DNA of 64,000 nucleotides, from NCBI RefSeq assembly GCF_000259275.1, contig NC_017735.1, positions 1,302,001 through 1,366,000 on the forward strand, read 5' to 3'. This document shows, one piece after another, positions 19,410-29,863 of the stretch. The notes beneath the pieces were generated by a model. It saw nothing but the letters and a program-made list of their open reading frames with translations. It had not been told where the DNA came from and did no database searches. The position numbers were made by a program, and so were the translations under genes. The DNA comes from Helicobacter cetorum MIT 99-5656. GTDB lineage: Bacteria; Campylobacterota; Campylobacteria; Campylobacterales; Helicobacteraceae. Within the stretch, counting starts at the first letter, position 1. Each line of letters starts with the position of its first letter.

Positions 19410-20480
19410 CTAATATCCCCTAAGCTTTGTAACATTCTCGCATGCCTGTTGCATGCCTAATTTACAACCCTTATCATAAACCCTTATAGCGTTTTCTTTG
19501 TCTTTCATGTTAGTGTAATACATGCTAGCTAGAGCAAAACAGCCCTTCTCATCGCCCATATCACAGCCCCTTTCGTAATTATCAAAAGCCTTTCTCAAGT
19601 CTTTTTTAATGGTATCCCCTTGAGCATACATAAAGCCCATTCTAGAGCAACTGACTCCGCTCCCCATTTCACATGCTTGTCTGAAATAGTCAAAGGCTTT
19701 ATGAGAGTCTTTTTTCACATACCTACCCAACATATACATAGAGCCTAAACTCGCACAGCCATCGGGGTTATTCAACCCACAAGCTTTTTGCAAGTAGTCA
19801 AACGCCACTTCAAAATCTTCATCAAGTCCTGCATCGCCATTTTCAAACAAGCTTCCTAAAGCACGACAAGCCTGTCCGTCATTTAACCTGCAAGCCTTCA
19901 GATAGTAAATAACCGCTTTATGGTTGCTTTGCTTGACTTCCAATGAACCCCTTTCATAAGCAACCCCCAAAACATAGCACCCCTTAGCAACATCAAAATT
20001 ACAGCTTTTTTGATAGTAGGTAACCGCTTGGGCGAAATTTCCCCTAATCTTTCTGTCATAAATAATGCCCAAGCTATAGCAACTCTTAGGGTGTTTTAAA
20101 ACACATGCCTTAGCGTAAGCGTCAATAGCTTTTTGATAATTTTGATCTACCCCTAAGCCCTCATCATAAAGCGACCCCACACCAAAGCACCCCTGCCTAT
20201 CATCAGCCTGGCATGCGGTTCTATAATATTCTAAGGCTTTCTTATAATCTATCCTAGTGCCTTGACCATTTTCATAAATCACGCCTAGCTGCACACAACC
20301 CTCACTCACACCTTCACTGCATGCTCTTTTGAAATTAGAAGTAGCTTTAGAATAATTCCCTTCTTTATAGGCTCTCTCACCTATACCTAAAGAGCTATTG
20401 TCTCTTTTTGTCCATTCCGCACTCAGCTCCCCTAAAAATAACATGCAAAATACTATCTTTAAAATCTTGTTCCAATTCAT
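19410..20480 (-). CDS. hcpE: Sel1-repeat cysteine-rich protein, HcpE-like
   Basis: This 356-residue secreted protein has a signal peptide (about residues 1-21, ..LFLGELSAEW) and about eight to nine Sel1-like repeats of about 36 residues, each with a Cys pair spaced to form the intra-repeat disulphides of the Hcp family (pattern ACSEGVSEGCVQLGVIYENG). Hcp proteins are extracellular or periplasmic Helicobacter proteins that interact with host immunity; HcpE secretion and its dependence on DsbHI are reported for H. pylori. Position next to the small cytochrome and hemC equals HP0235. Confidence 0.88.
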   Translation of the reverse strand: MNWNKILKIVFCMLFLGELSAEWTKRDNSSLGIGERAYKEGNYSKATSNFKRACSEGVSEGCVQLGVIYENGQGTRIDYKKALEYYRTACQADDRQGCFGVGSLYDEGLGVDQNYQKAIDAYAKACVLKHPKSCYSLGIIYDRKIRGNFAQAVTYYQKSCNFDVAKGCYVLGVAYERGSLEVKQSNHKAVIYYLKACRLNDGQACRALGSLFENGDAGLDEDFEVAFDYLQKACGLNNPDGCASLGSMYMLGRYVKKDSHKAFDYFRQACEMGSGVSCSRMGFMYAQGDTIKKDLRKAFDNYERGCDMGDEKGCFALASMYYTNMKDKENAIRVYDKGCKLGMQQACENVTKLRGY

Positions 20481-20621
20481 CGTTGCCTTCTTTTACAAAT
20501 TTTTAACTCTTAGGGCGTTAAATAAAATAAATTTCATCTAATGAAAATAAGCTTTAATTCTAACATAAAAACCTAAAATAAAAGGCGTAACACAACTTCT
20601 ATAGTCCCTAGCCCCTAAAAC

Positions 20622-20978
20622 TCACTTAGCTGTAGAAGTTTTTTTACGCCCCATAGAAGTGATGTAGAGATAAATCGCTTGCACTTCTTCTAAATTAAGA
20701 TTGTATTTAGGCATCATGCCCTTGCCTAAATATAGAGCATCTTTGAAAGTTTTAAAATCTAAATCATTGATTTTAGGGGCATAAAGGACTTTTTCTTCAT
20801 CTTTTTCATAATAGGAAGTGATTTTTTGTTTTTCTCCTTTAAACCCATGACATTTCACACAAGAGATACCCCTAGGGTTTTTATAAAGAGCCAAACCATA
20901 TTCTAAATCTGAGATAAAATCTGCTTCCTTAGCCTCTAGGCTTAACAAACCTATTGCTAACATTATGATAAAACGCAT
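20622..20978 (-). CDS. small periplasmic c-type cytochrome-like protein
   Basis: This 118-residue protein has a signal peptide (about residues 1-17) and a single heme c attachment motif CVKCH (about residues 40-44), with a downstream Met-containing stretch (GKGMMPKYNLNLEEVQAIYLYI) where the axial Met of monoheme cytochromes lies. It would act as a periplasmic electron carrier or a domain of an oxidase/peroxidase pathway; the partner is unknown. It overlaps hemC by one base, consistent with joint expression with a heme biosynthesis gene. Confidence 0.8.
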   Translation of the reverse strand: MRFIIMLAIGLLSLEAKEADFISDLEYGLALYKNPRGISCVKCHGFKGEKQKITSYYEKDEEKVLYAPKINDLDFKTFKDALYLGKGMMPKYNLNLEEVQAIYLYITSMGRKKTSTAK

Positions 20979-21898
20979 TAAAATAACTGAGCCTTGTCTA
21001 AAATCTCTCTAGCCCCACTAGCTATAAACTCTTCTAAAAGCTCTTTAACTAACATAAAAGCCTTAGCCTTATCCCCTTGCTTTTCTTTAGAAATGACTTG
21101 CTCTCCATTAGGCAAGCCTAAAATCGCTTGGATTTTGACTTCATCATCAATTAGGCTTGCATGCACGCCTATAGGAATTTGACACCCCCCATTAAGGGCT
21201 TTGACAAACTCCCTTTCTAAATGACAGCAAAACGCAGTTTTTTCATCATTGAGTTTTTGAAGCGTTGAAAAATGCTTGTGGCTTTTTAGCATTTCTACCC
21301 CTAACGCCCCTTGTCCCATGCTAGGAATCATTTCATTGACACTAAAAGCTTTACGATAATTTGCCCCTTTAATTTCTAAGCGTTGCAACCCCGCTTCAGC
21401 TAAAATAATAGCGTCAAATACGCCCAACTCAAGCTTTTTCAAACGAGTTTGGACATTCCCCCTTAAGCTCTCTGTGTCTAAATCCTTGCGTTTAAATTTG
21501 AGTTGCATAGAGCGTCTTAAAGAAGTGGTGCCAACTTTTGCCCCCTTAGGCAAGCTCAACAAATTAGGATATTTAACGCTTAAAAAAGTGTCTCTCACAT
21601 CAGCTCTTTTAGTAATGCATGCTAAGTCTAATTCGTTTTCAAACACTACCGGCACATCTTTTAAAGAATGCACCGCTAAATCAATTTCCCCACTTAATAG
21701 CAATTCTTCTAATTCCTTAGTGAATAGTCCCTTACCCCCAATCTTATTTAAAGGCGTGTCTAAAATCTTATCACCCTTAGTCTTAACAATTTTAATCTCG
21801 CTTTCTATAGAGCATTCTGTTTTTAGGCGTTGTTTAATGTAATTCGCTTGCCATAAAGCGAGTTCGCTCCCCCTAGAGCCAATCAATAATTTTTCCAT
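20978..21898 (-). CDS. hemC: porphobilinogen deaminase
   Basis: This 306-residue enzyme polymerises four porphobilinogens to hydroxymethylbilane. Motifs include the N-terminal IGSRGSELALWQA, KDVPV with the catalytic Asp, TTSLRRSMQL, RGNVQTRLKKL, and LNGGCQIPIG with the Cys that holds the dipyrromethane cofactor. It sits 12 bp after proS and overlaps the cytochrome gene, within a minus-strand run that also contains hemA. Confidence 0.96.
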   Translation of the reverse strand: MEKLLIGSRGSELALWQANYIKQRLKTECSIESEIKIVKTKGDKILDTPLNKIGGKGLFTKELEELLLSGEIDLAVHSLKDVPVVFENELDLACITKRADVRDTFLSVKYPNLLSLPKGAKVGTTSLRRSMQLKFKRKDLDTESLRGNVQTRLKKLELGVFDAIILAEAGLQRLEIKGANYRKAFSVNEMIPSMGQGALGVEMLKSHKHFSTLQKLNDEKTAFCCHLEREFVKALNGGCQIPIGVHASLIDDEVKIQAILGLPNGEQVISKEKQGDKAKAFMLVKELLEEFIASGAREILDKAQLF

Positions 21899-21910
21899 TT
21901 TATTAACCCC

Positions 21911-23644
21911 CTACTCACTCTCTAGCATTTCTAAAATTTTATCTTCTAACTCAGTGTCTTTAAGCATTTGTTTTTCTAAATTAGAGCGTTTGATACATTC
22001 AAATTTCTTACTCTCTAAAGTTTGCTTCCCAATAATGAGAGCAAAGCGCTCCCCAATAAGCTCAAAATCTCTCATTTTTGCCCCAAAACGCACATCTCTA
22101 TCGTCTAGTAAAACATCAACACCTTTTTTAAGCAATCTTTCATACACTTCAAAAGCGAGCTGTTTTTGAGACTCGTCTTTCAAATTAGAAACCACGATAA
22201 CCACATCAAAGGGGGCGGTATTTTTTGTCCATACACAACCTAAATCATCGCTCTTTTGCTCTAAAATCGCACTGAGTAACCTGCTAATGCCTATCCCATA
22301 GCAACCCATTTCAAAAAATTGCTCTTTGCCATTCTTATCCAAGAAACTTGCTTTCAAGCTTTTAGCATACCCTTGCCCTAGTTTAAAAATATGCCCCACT
22401 TCCAAACTCTTATGATACCTCAATGCCCCCTTACAACAAGGGCAATTATCACTCTCTTTGACTTGGATAATATCCGCATAAACAAGGTTTTCAAACTCTT
22501 CTAAATTCACACCCACTACATGAAAATCTTTTTCATTAGCCCCAGCAATTAAGCAATCACAATCTTTTAAATCTTCATCAAAAACAATGCAAGAAACATG
22601 CTTTTTCAAACCATAAGGCCCTACAAAGCCAGCTACTAGCCCCGCTTTCTCTAAATCATCTTTACTCGCATCTACTAATTCTAAAGCACTCGCTCCTAAA
22701 GCATTCAAAGCGTTTAGGGCTTTTGTCTCTTCTAAATTGTCATCACCCCTAGTAAAAAAGCATGCTAAAGTTTCTTTGTCTTTATGAATGACTTTTTTAA
22801 CAACCGCTTTTAACACAAAGTATGGCTCTATTTTAAAGAACTCAGCTACACTTTCAATACTTGTAATATTAGGGGTAGGAAACTTAGCGAAATTTGCTTT
22901 TGGCACATTTAAAGGCTCTAGTCTTTTGGAGCGTTTAGCGATTTCAATATTAGCCGCGTAATCACAATTTTGACACACCACAATCGTGTCTTCCCCACAT
23001 TCTGTAAGAACGACAAATTCTTTACTTTTATTCCCACCAATCGCCCCACTATCAGCCTCTACAATGCGAAAATCTAACCCCAAATCACTTAAAATTTCTT
23101 TATACGCACTTTCTGTGTTTAAAAACTCTTTATCCAAACTCTCAATATTTTCATGAAAGCTATAGCCGTCTTTCATAATAAATTCTCTCGCTCTCACAAG
23201 CCCAAAGCGTGGGCGGATTTCATCACGAAATTTAGTGTGGATTTGGTAAAGATGGATAGGTAATTGCTTGTAACTTTTAATGAAATTAGAAGCAATTTCA
23301 GTAATATTCTCTTCTAAAGTGGGGCTTAAAACAAAATCATTGTCTTTTCTGTCTTTGAAAACCAATAATTCTTTACCATATTTATCCAAACGCCCTGATT
23401 TTTCCCATAAACTTGCCGGAACAACAAAACTCATCAATAATTCTTGCACCCCATGCTCTTGCATGCGCTTATGCGTGATTTTTTCTATTTTATTCACCAC
23501 TTTTTTGGCTAAAGGCAAAAGATTATACACCCCACTTCCAATTTGATGGATATACCCGGCTTGTGCTAAGTGCTTATGACTTTTTAACACGGCATCTTTA
23601 GGGGGTTCTTTGAGAGTTGGAGCAAAGAGTTTTGAAAACAGCAT
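21911..23644 (-). CDS. proS: prolyl-tRNA synthetase
   Basis: This 577-residue class II synthetase of the bacterial type carries motif 1 (near [22 protein letters not shown]), motif 2 ([23 protein letters not shown]), an editing INS domain in the middle (about 220-380), motif 3 ([14 protein letters not shown]) and an anticodon-binding C-terminal domain ([11 protein letters not shown] to [18 protein letters not shown]). It is full length and lies 3 bp after hemA, so it is co-transcribed with the heme genes. Confidence 0.96.
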   Translation of the reverse strand: MLFSKLFAPTLKEPPKDAVLKSHKHLAQAGYIHQIGSGVYNLLPLAKKVVNKIEKITHKRMQEHGVQELLMSFVVPASLWEKSGRLDKYGKELLVFKDRKDNDFVLSPTLEENITEIASNFIKSYKQLPIHLYQIHTKFRDEIRPRFGLVRAREFIMKDGYSFHENIESLDKEFLNTESAYKEILSDLGLDFRIVEADSGAIGGNKSKEFVVLTECGEDTIVVCQNCDYAANIEIAKRSKRLEPLNVPKANFAKFPTPNITSIESVAEFFKIEPYFVLKAVVKKVIHKDKETLACFFTRGDDNLEETKALNALNALGASALELVDASKDDLEKAGLVAGFVGPYGLKKHVSCIVFDEDLKDCDCLIAGANEKDFHVVGVNLEEFENLVYADIIQVKESDNCPCCKGALRYHKSLEVGHIFKLGQGYAKSLKASFLDKNGKEQFFEMGCYGIGISRLLSAILEQKSDDLGCVWTKNTAPFDVVIVVSNLKDESQKQLAFEVYERLLKKGVDVLLDDRDVRFGAKMRDFELIGERFALIIGKQTLESKKFECIKRSNLEKQMLKDTELEDKILEMLESE

Positions 23645-23647
23645 GTC

Positions 23648-24997
23648 TTATTCCTTATAGTATTCGCATTTATAGAGATTCAAGTTCTTAGCATTATCTA
23701 CACTAAACTTATCCAAATTAAACAAGCTCTTAATCGTGCCTACAAGCACATCAGATTCTTCTTTTTGAGCGTTTTTTTTCAGAGTAATGGTAGGGTGGTG
23801 CAAAAAGGTGTTGAACGCATTGTGTAAAATCTTTTCAATATTATTCTCATATTCTTTAGGCACATAGCGTTTTTTAATGGCTTTTTGCAATTCTTTTTGG
23901 GCTGAAATTCTGGCTAATTCTCTTAGTTCTTTAATCAAAGGCTCTACGGCTAAGCTTTGAATCCATTGATAAAATTCTATCGTAGCAAGCCCTACAATCT
24001 CATAAGCTTTAAAACTACTCTCACGCCTATTTTCTACATTCTCTCTCACCATAGGCTCTAAATCATCTACGCTGTATAAAAAAATATTATTTAATATCGG
24101 CTTTTCAATATCTCTTGGCACAGCTAAATCAAACCAAAAACGCTTGAAAGGTGTTTCTTTTAACATCGTATTTTGCACCACATAAGCGGGCGAAGAAGTC
24201 GCCGAAAAAAGCAGTGCGTATTCATTAATACAAGCTTCTAAATGCTCTATCGTCTTAAATTCTACTTTACTATACCCTTCTAACTCTTTTGAAAAATCTT
24301 CAAATTTAGCCACATTACGCCCTAAAACCAGCACTTCAAAATGTTTCGCTACTAGGTGCTTAATAACTAATTGTGCACTCTCTCCAAGCCCTATCACAAG
24401 CGCTTTTCTATCCTTAATCTTTTCTTTTTCAAAAATATCATCTGCTTCTTTTACCGCCACTGAAGAAACCGAAACCCCCTGTTTAGAAATGCCGGTAAGA
24501 TTACGCACTTTAGCCGCACATTTAAAAGCAAAATGGAGCAACCTTGTTAAATCCTTGGAGCAAAATTTCTCTTCAAAGGCGAATTTATAGGCGTTTTTCA
24601 TTTGCCCTGTGATTTGAGTTTCCCCAATCACTAAGCTATCTAAACTACTACACACACATAATACATGATGGACTGCACTCTCATCTACCCCCATCAAAAC
24701 GCACTTCTCTAAACTAGCCACACTCATCTTTTTTGTATGGGCTAGGATATTGAGTAACGCCATTTTTTGCTCATTAGCATTAGCACTAGGCTTCAAGCTT
24801 GTATAAATTTCAAAGCGATTGCAAGTAGATAGCACCATACACTCTTTGATACTAGGGCAATTATTTTTAATGGTTTGTAAAAATTCTTTGAGAGCCACAG
24901 GCGAGTTAATGGCGAGTTTTTCTCGCATTTCTAAACTCATATGCTTATGCGTAAAGGCCAGAGTGAAATATTTTGAAGAATGAGTTTCTAACGCCAT
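23648..24997 (-). CDS. hemA: glutamyl-tRNA reductase
   Basis: This 449-residue enzyme makes glutamate-1-semialdehyde, the first step of C5 heme synthesis. It shows the N-terminal catalytic domain with the active Cys in VLSTCNRFEIY, the LVIGETQITGQMKNAY segment, the NADPH-binding domain (ALVIGLGESAQLVIKHL) and a dimerisation helix. Its start overlaps the stop of the prenyltransferase gene by one base. Together with hemC in the same run it links heme supply with cytochrome maturation. Confidence 0.95.
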   Translation of the reverse strand: MALETHSSKYFTLAFTHKHMSLEMREKLAINSPVALKEFLQTIKNNCPSIKECMVLSTCNRFEIYTSLKPSANANEQKMALLNILAHTKKMSVASLEKCVLMGVDESAVHHVLCVCSSLDSLVIGETQITGQMKNAYKFAFEEKFCSKDLTRLLHFAFKCAAKVRNLTGISKQGVSVSSVAVKEADDIFEKEKIKDRKALVIGLGESAQLVIKHLVAKHFEVLVLGRNVAKFEDFSKELEGYSKVEFKTIEHLEACINEYALLFSATSSPAYVVQNTMLKETPFKRFWFDLAVPRDIEKPILNNIFLYSVDDLEPMVRENVENRRESSFKAYEIVGLATIEFYQWIQSLAVEPLIKELRELARISAQKELQKAIKKRYVPKEYENNIEKILHNAFNTFLHHPTITLKKNAQKEESDVLVGTIKSLFNLDKFSVDNAKNLNLYKCEYYKE

Positions 24998-25926
24998 TAA
25001 AAAGTCCTATAAATCACATCTTGTGCTAATTTTTCTAAAATTGGATTGTTTTCTCCCTGAATCATTTCAAGGGCTTTTTGCGAATAGGTTTTAGCTATCT
25101 TAAGAGTCTCTTCCACAATACCATATTGAGCAAACTTTTCTTTAGTCCACTCTATAGCTTCTAAACTATCCTTTTTAAAATACGAGACTAAAACGGCTTG
25201 TTCATCTTGCTTCAATCTCTCATACAACAGCAAGTAGGGTAAGGTGGTCTTGCCTTCCTTAAAATCGCTAAAATTTGGCTTACCCAAAGTTTGTGCATCT
25301 TGAGTAATATCCAATAAATCATCAATGATTTGAAACGCCATGCCAAAATTCAGTCCAAAACCTGCATAAACCCTTTCATCTTTACCCAAGAGGAGAGCCA
25401 TGCTTTTCAAACTCGCTTCTATGAAATGAGCGGTTTTATCTTCCAAAACACGCCAATATTTTCCTCTATCGCAATTAAAACGCTCTCCTATAAACACATC
25501 TTCAATTTCGCCCCTAGAGAGCCTTAAAACCGCATTTGAAAGTGTTTGAGCGATTAATCCACCCATTTTGGATAATTCAAAAAAGGCTTTAGAATAAAAC
25601 ACATCTCCAAGCATGACCGCATTAAGGTTGCCAAAAAGAGCGTTAATGCTAGGGAGCTTTCGGCGTGTTGTTGCCTTATCAATCACATCATCATGCAACA
25701 AAGAAGCGCTTTGTATCATCTCTACAATCGCACACAAATTAAGTGCCTTCTCTAGCTCTATAGTGCTTGTTTTCTCATCTAGTAAAGCTAACATAAGCTT
25801 TGAACGAAGCATTTTAGAAACTCCCATTCCACCAAACAGCTTATCTACAAACCCACTCTCTATCTCTTTAATCCAAGAAGCAATCCTTTCTTGAATCATT
25901 TTTAGTCTTTTTTCTTGCATGCTCAT
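24997..25926 (-). CDS. ispB: polyprenyl diphosphate synthase
   Basis: This 309-residue trans-prenyltransferase has both aspartate-rich motifs: LLHDDVIDKATTRR (first, DDxxD-like) and FQIIDDLLDIT (second). KxG and GxxFQ elements are in place. The family condenses isopentenyl diphosphate to make the all-trans side chain of menaquinone or a shorter product; in H. pylori the orthologue HP0240 is annotated octaprenyl or farnesyl-type. The chain length cannot be set from sequence by eye. It overlaps hemA. Confidence 0.82.
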   Translation of the reverse strand: MSMQEKRLKMIQERIASWIKEIESGFVDKLFGGMGVSKMLRSKLMLALLDEKTSTIELEKALNLCAIVEMIQSASLLHDDVIDKATTRRKLPSINALFGNLNAVMLGDVFYSKAFFELSKMGGLIAQTLSNAVLRLSRGEIEDVFIGERFNCDRGKYWRVLEDKTAHFIEASLKSMALLLGKDERVYAGFGLNFGMAFQIIDDLLDITQDAQTLGKPNFSDFKEGKTTLPYLLLYERLKQDEQAVLVSYFKKDSLEAIEWTKEKFAQYGIVEETLKIAKTYSQKALEMIQGENNPILEKLAQDVIYRTF

Positions 25927-25929
25927 TCC

Positions 25930-26325
25930 TTAAGGTTCTTTTGAAGAAAAAGCAAGGGGCATGGGTGCTAAAAGCCTTAAAATCGCCTTGTCTTCTTTGA
26001 AATCTCTAAAAACAAGCGACAAATGGCTCTCTAGAGCAAAATTCTCTTCAAAAACCTTGAGATTATAAGTGTTTCTTGCATAATCAGTGTATAAAACAAA
26101 CTGATGGGGAAAACCATTAAAATGCATAATGACCACTAAACCTTTATTTTTATATAGAGTCCAATACAGCATGACTTCTTTTGCTTGATGGCTTGAAGTG
26201 TCTTCAACGACTGCCTTAAACACTTCATCTTTTTTTAATTCTAGCGTTTTGTCTATTCCATAATCAAGTCCAAACGCTCTTAAAACAAAAAGAAATATCA
26301 AACCATAGCGAATAACCCTATTCAT
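25930..26325 (-). CDS. exported hypothetical protein (HP0241 type)
   Basis: This 131-residue protein has a signal peptide (about residues 1-19, MNRVIRYGLIFLFVLRAFG) and a mature beta-rich domain (DYGIDKTLELKKDEVFKAVVED, EVMLYWTLYKNKGLVVIMHFN). I recognise no domain. It lies 3 bp before the prenyltransferase gene and overlaps the upstream small gene by 8 bp, so it belongs to this operon. It is probably periplasmic. Confidence 0.75.
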   Translation of the reverse strand: MNRVIRYGLIFLFVLRAFGLDYGIDKTLELKKDEVFKAVVEDTSSHQAKEVMLYWTLYKNKGLVVIMHFNGFPHQFVLYTDYARNTYNLKVFEENFALESHLSLVFRDFKEDKAILRLLAPMPLAFSSKEP

Positions 26326-26602
26326 TACCGCTAAGAATATTCGCCATAGACTGAATCACAATATCTGTTTTTCTGGATTCTATCCTTTGTTGCAACTCTT
26401 CATTGCAAGTCAAAGCGTTAGCAAAAAATCTGAATTTCTCTTCTAAATCTTCTTCTTCTATAAAAGTTTCCAAAAGAGCTAAAAGCTCCAAAAGTCTCTC
26501 TAGCTCTTTTTTGGAGAGTTTTCTACTCGCATGAAAAAGAATGTCATTCCACTTGTCTAAGGGGCTTCCTTCAAAAATTTCAAGCTTACTATAATCTCTC
26601 AT
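26318..26602 (-). CDS. small helical protein (HP0242 type)
   Basis: This 94-residue, highly charged and helical protein (RKLSKKELERLLELLALLETFIEEEDLEEKF) has no membrane segment. The H. pylori orthologue HP0242 is known structurally as an intertwined, knotted helical homodimer of unknown function. The stop overlaps the next start by 8 bp. It lies 18 bp after napA. Confidence 0.75.
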   Translation of the reverse strand: MRDYSKLEIFEGSPLDKWNDILFHASRKLSKKELERLLELLALLETFIEEEDLEEKFRFFANALTCNEELQQRIESRKTDIVIQSMANILSGNE

Positions 26603-26620
26603 CGCTCACTACTCATTCTG

Positions 26621-27055
26621 CTAGCCTAAATGGGCTTTTAGCATCCAAATAGATTTTTCTAATTTGGCTAGTTTCTCATCAGCATAAGCTACGCTCACTT
26701 TATCGCCGTCTTTTTCAGCCACACTAGAGAGTTTTTTAAATTCTTTTTCTAAATGCTCATAATCTTTTAAAATTTCTTCAAAAATTTCTTTAGAATGAAA
26801 ACTGGTTCTAGTCTCTTCCTTCACGCAAGCTAGTTTAAGGGCTTCAGATAAGGTAACCACCGGCTGATGCCCCAATTGCACAATCCTTTCAGCCACATCA
26901 TCAAACATCTCGGCAAATTCTTCATAAATCTCTTCAGTGGCTTTATGCACATGGTAGAAATCATGCCCTTTAACATTCCAATGAAAGTTATGCACTTTCA
27001 TAAACAACACAATAGAATCCGCTTGCAAATGTCTCAAAATTTCAAATGTTTTCAT
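26621..27055 (-). CDS. napA: neutrophil-activating protein NapA (Dps-family ferritin)
   Basis: This 144-residue four-helix Dps protein has the inter-subunit ferroxidase residues: His and Asp/Glu in [31 protein letters not shown]. It assembles as a dodecamer that stores iron and protects DNA, and in H. pylori it activates neutrophils and is repressed by iron-free Fur. The ribosome site AAAGGA precedes the ATG. Length and position match HP0243. Confidence 0.96.
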   Translation of the reverse strand: MKTFEILRHLQADSIVLFMKVHNFHWNVKGHDFYHVHKATEEIYEEFAEMFDDVAERIVQLGHQPVVTLSEALKLACVKEETRTSFHSKEIFEEILKDYEHLEKEFKKLSSVAEKDGDKVSVAYADEKLAKLEKSIWMLKAHLG

Positions 27056-27163
27056 AAAAATCCTTTTTAACTTTATTTAAAGTTTTTTACATAACTCCTA
27101 TAAAAAACCTTATTGCTATCCTACACAAAAAGAGTTAATAAAAGAGTGGTTCATCTTTTAAAA

Positions 27164-28279
27164 CTAAGGGGCGTTAAGAATCTTGATTTCAAAAGTCTTT
27201 TCTGGCCCATCTAGTAGCGTAATGCTCCCTTCATGGGCTTTAACCACCTGTAAAGAAAGGGCTAGTCCTAATCCATTACCCTTCAACTTAGTGGTTTCAA
27301 AAGGCTCAAATAAAGCGTTTTTATTCTCCACTTCCTTACCATCATCAATGATAGTAAACACAATAAACTCATTTTGGATAAACGCTGTAATTTTCACTTG
27401 ACCCTGTTCGTTCTCTTCTAAGGCTTCAATCGCATCAATAGCATTATACAAGAAATTCTGTAACACAATCCCCATTAAATCAAAGTCAAAAAACCCTTCC
27501 ACTTCACTGAAATTAAAAATAAATTCAATATCCTTAGAATAGGTATAGCAATTCAAGACTTCTTTCAAATCCTTTTCAAGTACCTTTAAACTCTGTTTGG
27601 TGCGATTAGCCTGAATGCCTTTAGAAAAAAGCAAGGTCGCCTTAATGATTCTTTCCACCCGCCACAAAGCTTTTTGCAATTCTAAAACAATGGGCTTGGT
27701 CTTTTCATTTGCATGCTTTAATAGCACTGAAGCCAAAAGCGAGATAGAACCCACAGGATTTCTAATCTCATGGGCTAAATGAGCAGAGATTTTTCCCATA
27801 GAAGCTAGGCGTTCTTGGCGTTTTTGGACGCTAATATCAGTTGCAGTAATAATTTGCTTGCCTTGAATACTATTTTGCTGGACTAAATAGCTTCTATTTT
27901 CATGCTCAATCTCTGCATTAAAGCCTTCTAATTTAGCCTTATTAAAAATCTCATGGCTTTGATTGGCTAAGGAATTTTTATAAAAAAAGCTCCCATTTTC
28001 ATTCATCACCCAAATGGCTTGCGGTAAAATCTCTATCACCCATTCATAAAGGGCTTTGTAATCCTTAAACTCTTTTTCTACCTTGTAGCTTTGTAAAATG
28101 AATTGATTTAAAAGCTCTAGCAACTCTTGCATGTCTTTTTTGTTTGAAAAATTTTCTAACAAATCTTCACTTTCTTTAGATTTAAAGTTTTCCAAAAAAA
28201 TCGCATTATTTTCAGTTTTCAATAGCCCCTTCAAAGAAGAAGTTTTATGGGTGCGTTTCAAACGCTTGAATTTTTTCAT
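27164..28279 (-). CDS. flgS: flagellar sensor histidine kinase FlgS
   Basis: This 371-residue cytoplasmic kinase has no membrane segments. It has a PAS-like region (about 75-145, [19 protein letters not shown]), the phosphoacceptor H-box in [19 protein letters not shown] (about residue 173), and the HATPase N, G1 and G2 boxes ([36 protein letters not shown]). FlgS phosphorylates FlgR to activate sigma-54 flagellar genes. The FlgR gene is not in the window. It overlaps the FlgJ-like gene by 4 bp. Confidence 0.92.
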   Translation of the reverse strand: MKKFKRLKRTHKTSSLKGLLKTENNAIFLENFKSKESEDLLENFSNKKDMQELLELLNQFILQSYKVEKEFKDYKALYEWVIEILPQAIWVMNENGSFFYKNSLANQSHEIFNKAKLEGFNAEIEHENRSYLVQQNSIQGKQIITATDISVQKRQERLASMGKISAHLAHEIRNPVGSISLLASVLLKHANEKTKPIVLELQKALWRVERIIKATLLFSKGIQANRTKQSLKVLEKDLKEVLNCYTYSKDIEFIFNFSEVEGFFDFDLMGIVLQNFLYNAIDAIEALEENEQGQVKITAFIQNEFIVFTIIDDGKEVENKNALFEPFETTKLKGNGLGLALSLQVVKAHEGSITLLDGPEKTFEIKILNAP

Positions 28280-28599
28280 ACCTTTTGTTTTTCTTGCTCT
28301 TTTAAGAAATTAAACAGCATTTCACTATAGCCAAAATTCCCACTCAATTCTTTAGCAAGCGTATCTTTATACATAGACATATAAATTTCATTCCCCGGGG
28401 CTTTAGGATACAAGGGGTTATCCATTTTCATGGCTGTATCAAGCATAAATTTGAGCAGCAACGCTTCAAAAGAATCGGTTTGCTCTTTGAGTAATTTATC
28501 GTTTTTAACCCCTTGTTTAGCTAACGCATTCAATTTCTCTTCACTCGCTAATTTAGCGATATTGTATTGCTCTAGCATGGCTTTATGGTTATTTATCAT
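28276..28599 (-). CDS. FlgJ-like rod-binding protein (HP0245 type)
   Basis: This 107-residue protein contains the short rod-binding domain seen in FlgJ N-termini ([23 protein letters not shown], then [21 protein letters not shown]). It has no muramidase domain, as usual in epsilonproteobacteria. Its place between flgI and flgS, overlapping both by 4 bp, supports a role in flagellar rod assembly. The domain call is by motif resemblance. Confidence 0.72.
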   Translation of the reverse strand: MINNHKAMLEQYNIAKLASEEKLNALAKQGVKNDKLLKEQTDSFEALLLKFMLDTAMKMDNPLYPKAPGNEIYMSMYKDTLAKELSGNFGYSEMLFNFLKEQEKQKV

Positions 28600-29636
28600 A
28601 GTATCTCCATTTCTGCACTAATTGCACCGCTTTTTTTCAAAGCCTGTAAAATTGAAACAATCCCCTTAGCACTCACACCAATTTTTTGCAACGCCTTCAC
28701 CACGCTTGCAATCGTAATCTGTCCCCCATTAGAACTAAGGGTATTTTTCTTAGTATCCAAAGACATCTTATTATCTAAATCTTGCACATCTTTAGAAGTT
28801 TCTAAAGGCTCTTTGGTGATTTTAAGCGTTACTTCCTGGCTCGTTACCACTATAGGATGCACAAGAATCTCCACCCCAGAAACAATGGTAGCGGATTTTT
28901 CATCTACAATGATTTTATTTTTCGCACTATAATCAATGGGTATTTCTTGCACTAAGGCTAGAAACTCCACCATAGAGAAACGCTCTGGGCGGGTTATCTT
29001 AATCGTTTTTGGGTCTAGTGCCTTTGCCGCCCCCTTACCAAACACCCTATTTAAGGTGTTTTGCACTTGAATAGCATTTTTAAAATTAGGGTTTTTCAAG
29101 CTTAAGACCATAGCGTTTTTATGAAACAAATCATACGAAACTTCTCTCTCAATCGTAGCCCCATTGATGATGTTTGCTGAGAGCAAGTTAGTAGAACTAC
29201 CCAAGGTGATAACCCCTTGAGCTAGGGCATAAATATTCCCATCTACCGCATTTAAAGGGGTCATCACTAAAGTCCCCCCCTGAATAGACTTCGCATCCCC
29301 AATAGAAGAAATTTGAATATCAATTTTATCACCCTGTCTTGCAAAGGGGGGTAAGGACGCTGTAATCATCACCGCAGCGACATTTTTAGACTTAATATCA
29401 TCAGCAGAAATTTTGACATTCACGCTCTCTAGCATGTTTGAAACAGATTGCATGGTGAATTTTGAGCCAGATTTATCCCCTGTGCCATTCAAACCTATCA
29501 CAAGCCCATAGCCAATCAGCTGGTTATCTCTTACACCCACCACACTCGCTATATCACCTATTTTTTCCGCTAATAACTTTTGAAAAGTTAGTAGAAAAAC
29601 AAGTAGCAACAATATTCGCTTCAATAAAAACACCAA
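28596..29636 (-). CDS. flgI: flagellar P-ring protein FlgI
   Basis: This 346-residue exported protein forms the P-ring in the peptidoglycan. It has a signal peptide (about residues 1-23, ending LLAEKIGD) and family motifs [55 protein letters not shown] and the C-terminal [10 protein letters not shown]. It is the first gene of the flgI-flgJ-like-flgS run and diverges from deaD. A seven-C (coding-strand G) tract at 29274-29280 is inside the conserved core. Confidence 0.95.
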   Translation of the reverse strand: MVFLLKRILLLLVFLLTFQKLLAEKIGDIASVVGVRDNQLIGYGLVIGLNGTGDKSGSKFTMQSVSNMLESVNVKISADDIKSKNVAAVMITASLPPFARQGDKIDIQISSIGDAKSIQGGTLVMTPLNAVDGNIYALAQGVITLGSSTNLLSANIINGATIEREVSYDLFHKNAMVLSLKNPNFKNAIQVQNTLNRVFGKGAAKALDPKTIKITRPERFSMVEFLALVQEIPIDYSAKNKIIVDEKSATIVSGVEILVHPIVVTSQEVTLKITKEPLETSKDVQDLDNKMSLDTKKNTLSSNGGQITIASVVKALQKIGVSAKGIVSILQALKKSGAISAEMEIL

Positions 29637-29730
29637 GCCACCCCTAAATACTAAGTTGTTTGTAAAATCATTTTAGCACAACCTAGAGCTTATTTTACAA
29701 AAATCAGCCTAATTGAATGCATTTTTATGC

Positions 29731-29736
29731 TATACT
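29731..29736 (+). promoter_or_regulatory. predicted deaD promoter -10
   Basis: TATGCTATACT ends in an extended -10 hexamer (29731-29736), giving a leader of about 120 nt before the deaD ATG at 29864. Long leaders are usual for cold-shock RNA helicase genes and could carry regulation. No -35 is obvious. Confidence 0.45.
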
Positions 29737-29863
29737 CAAAAAAGCGTGAAACGAGTTTTAGAAGCTTAACTCCAACCATAAAATTTTATCTTTTAATGAT
29801 AATGCCATAACTCTAAATGATGTTTCAACAATGGACTAAAACAAATTGAGGTAGTTACCCCCC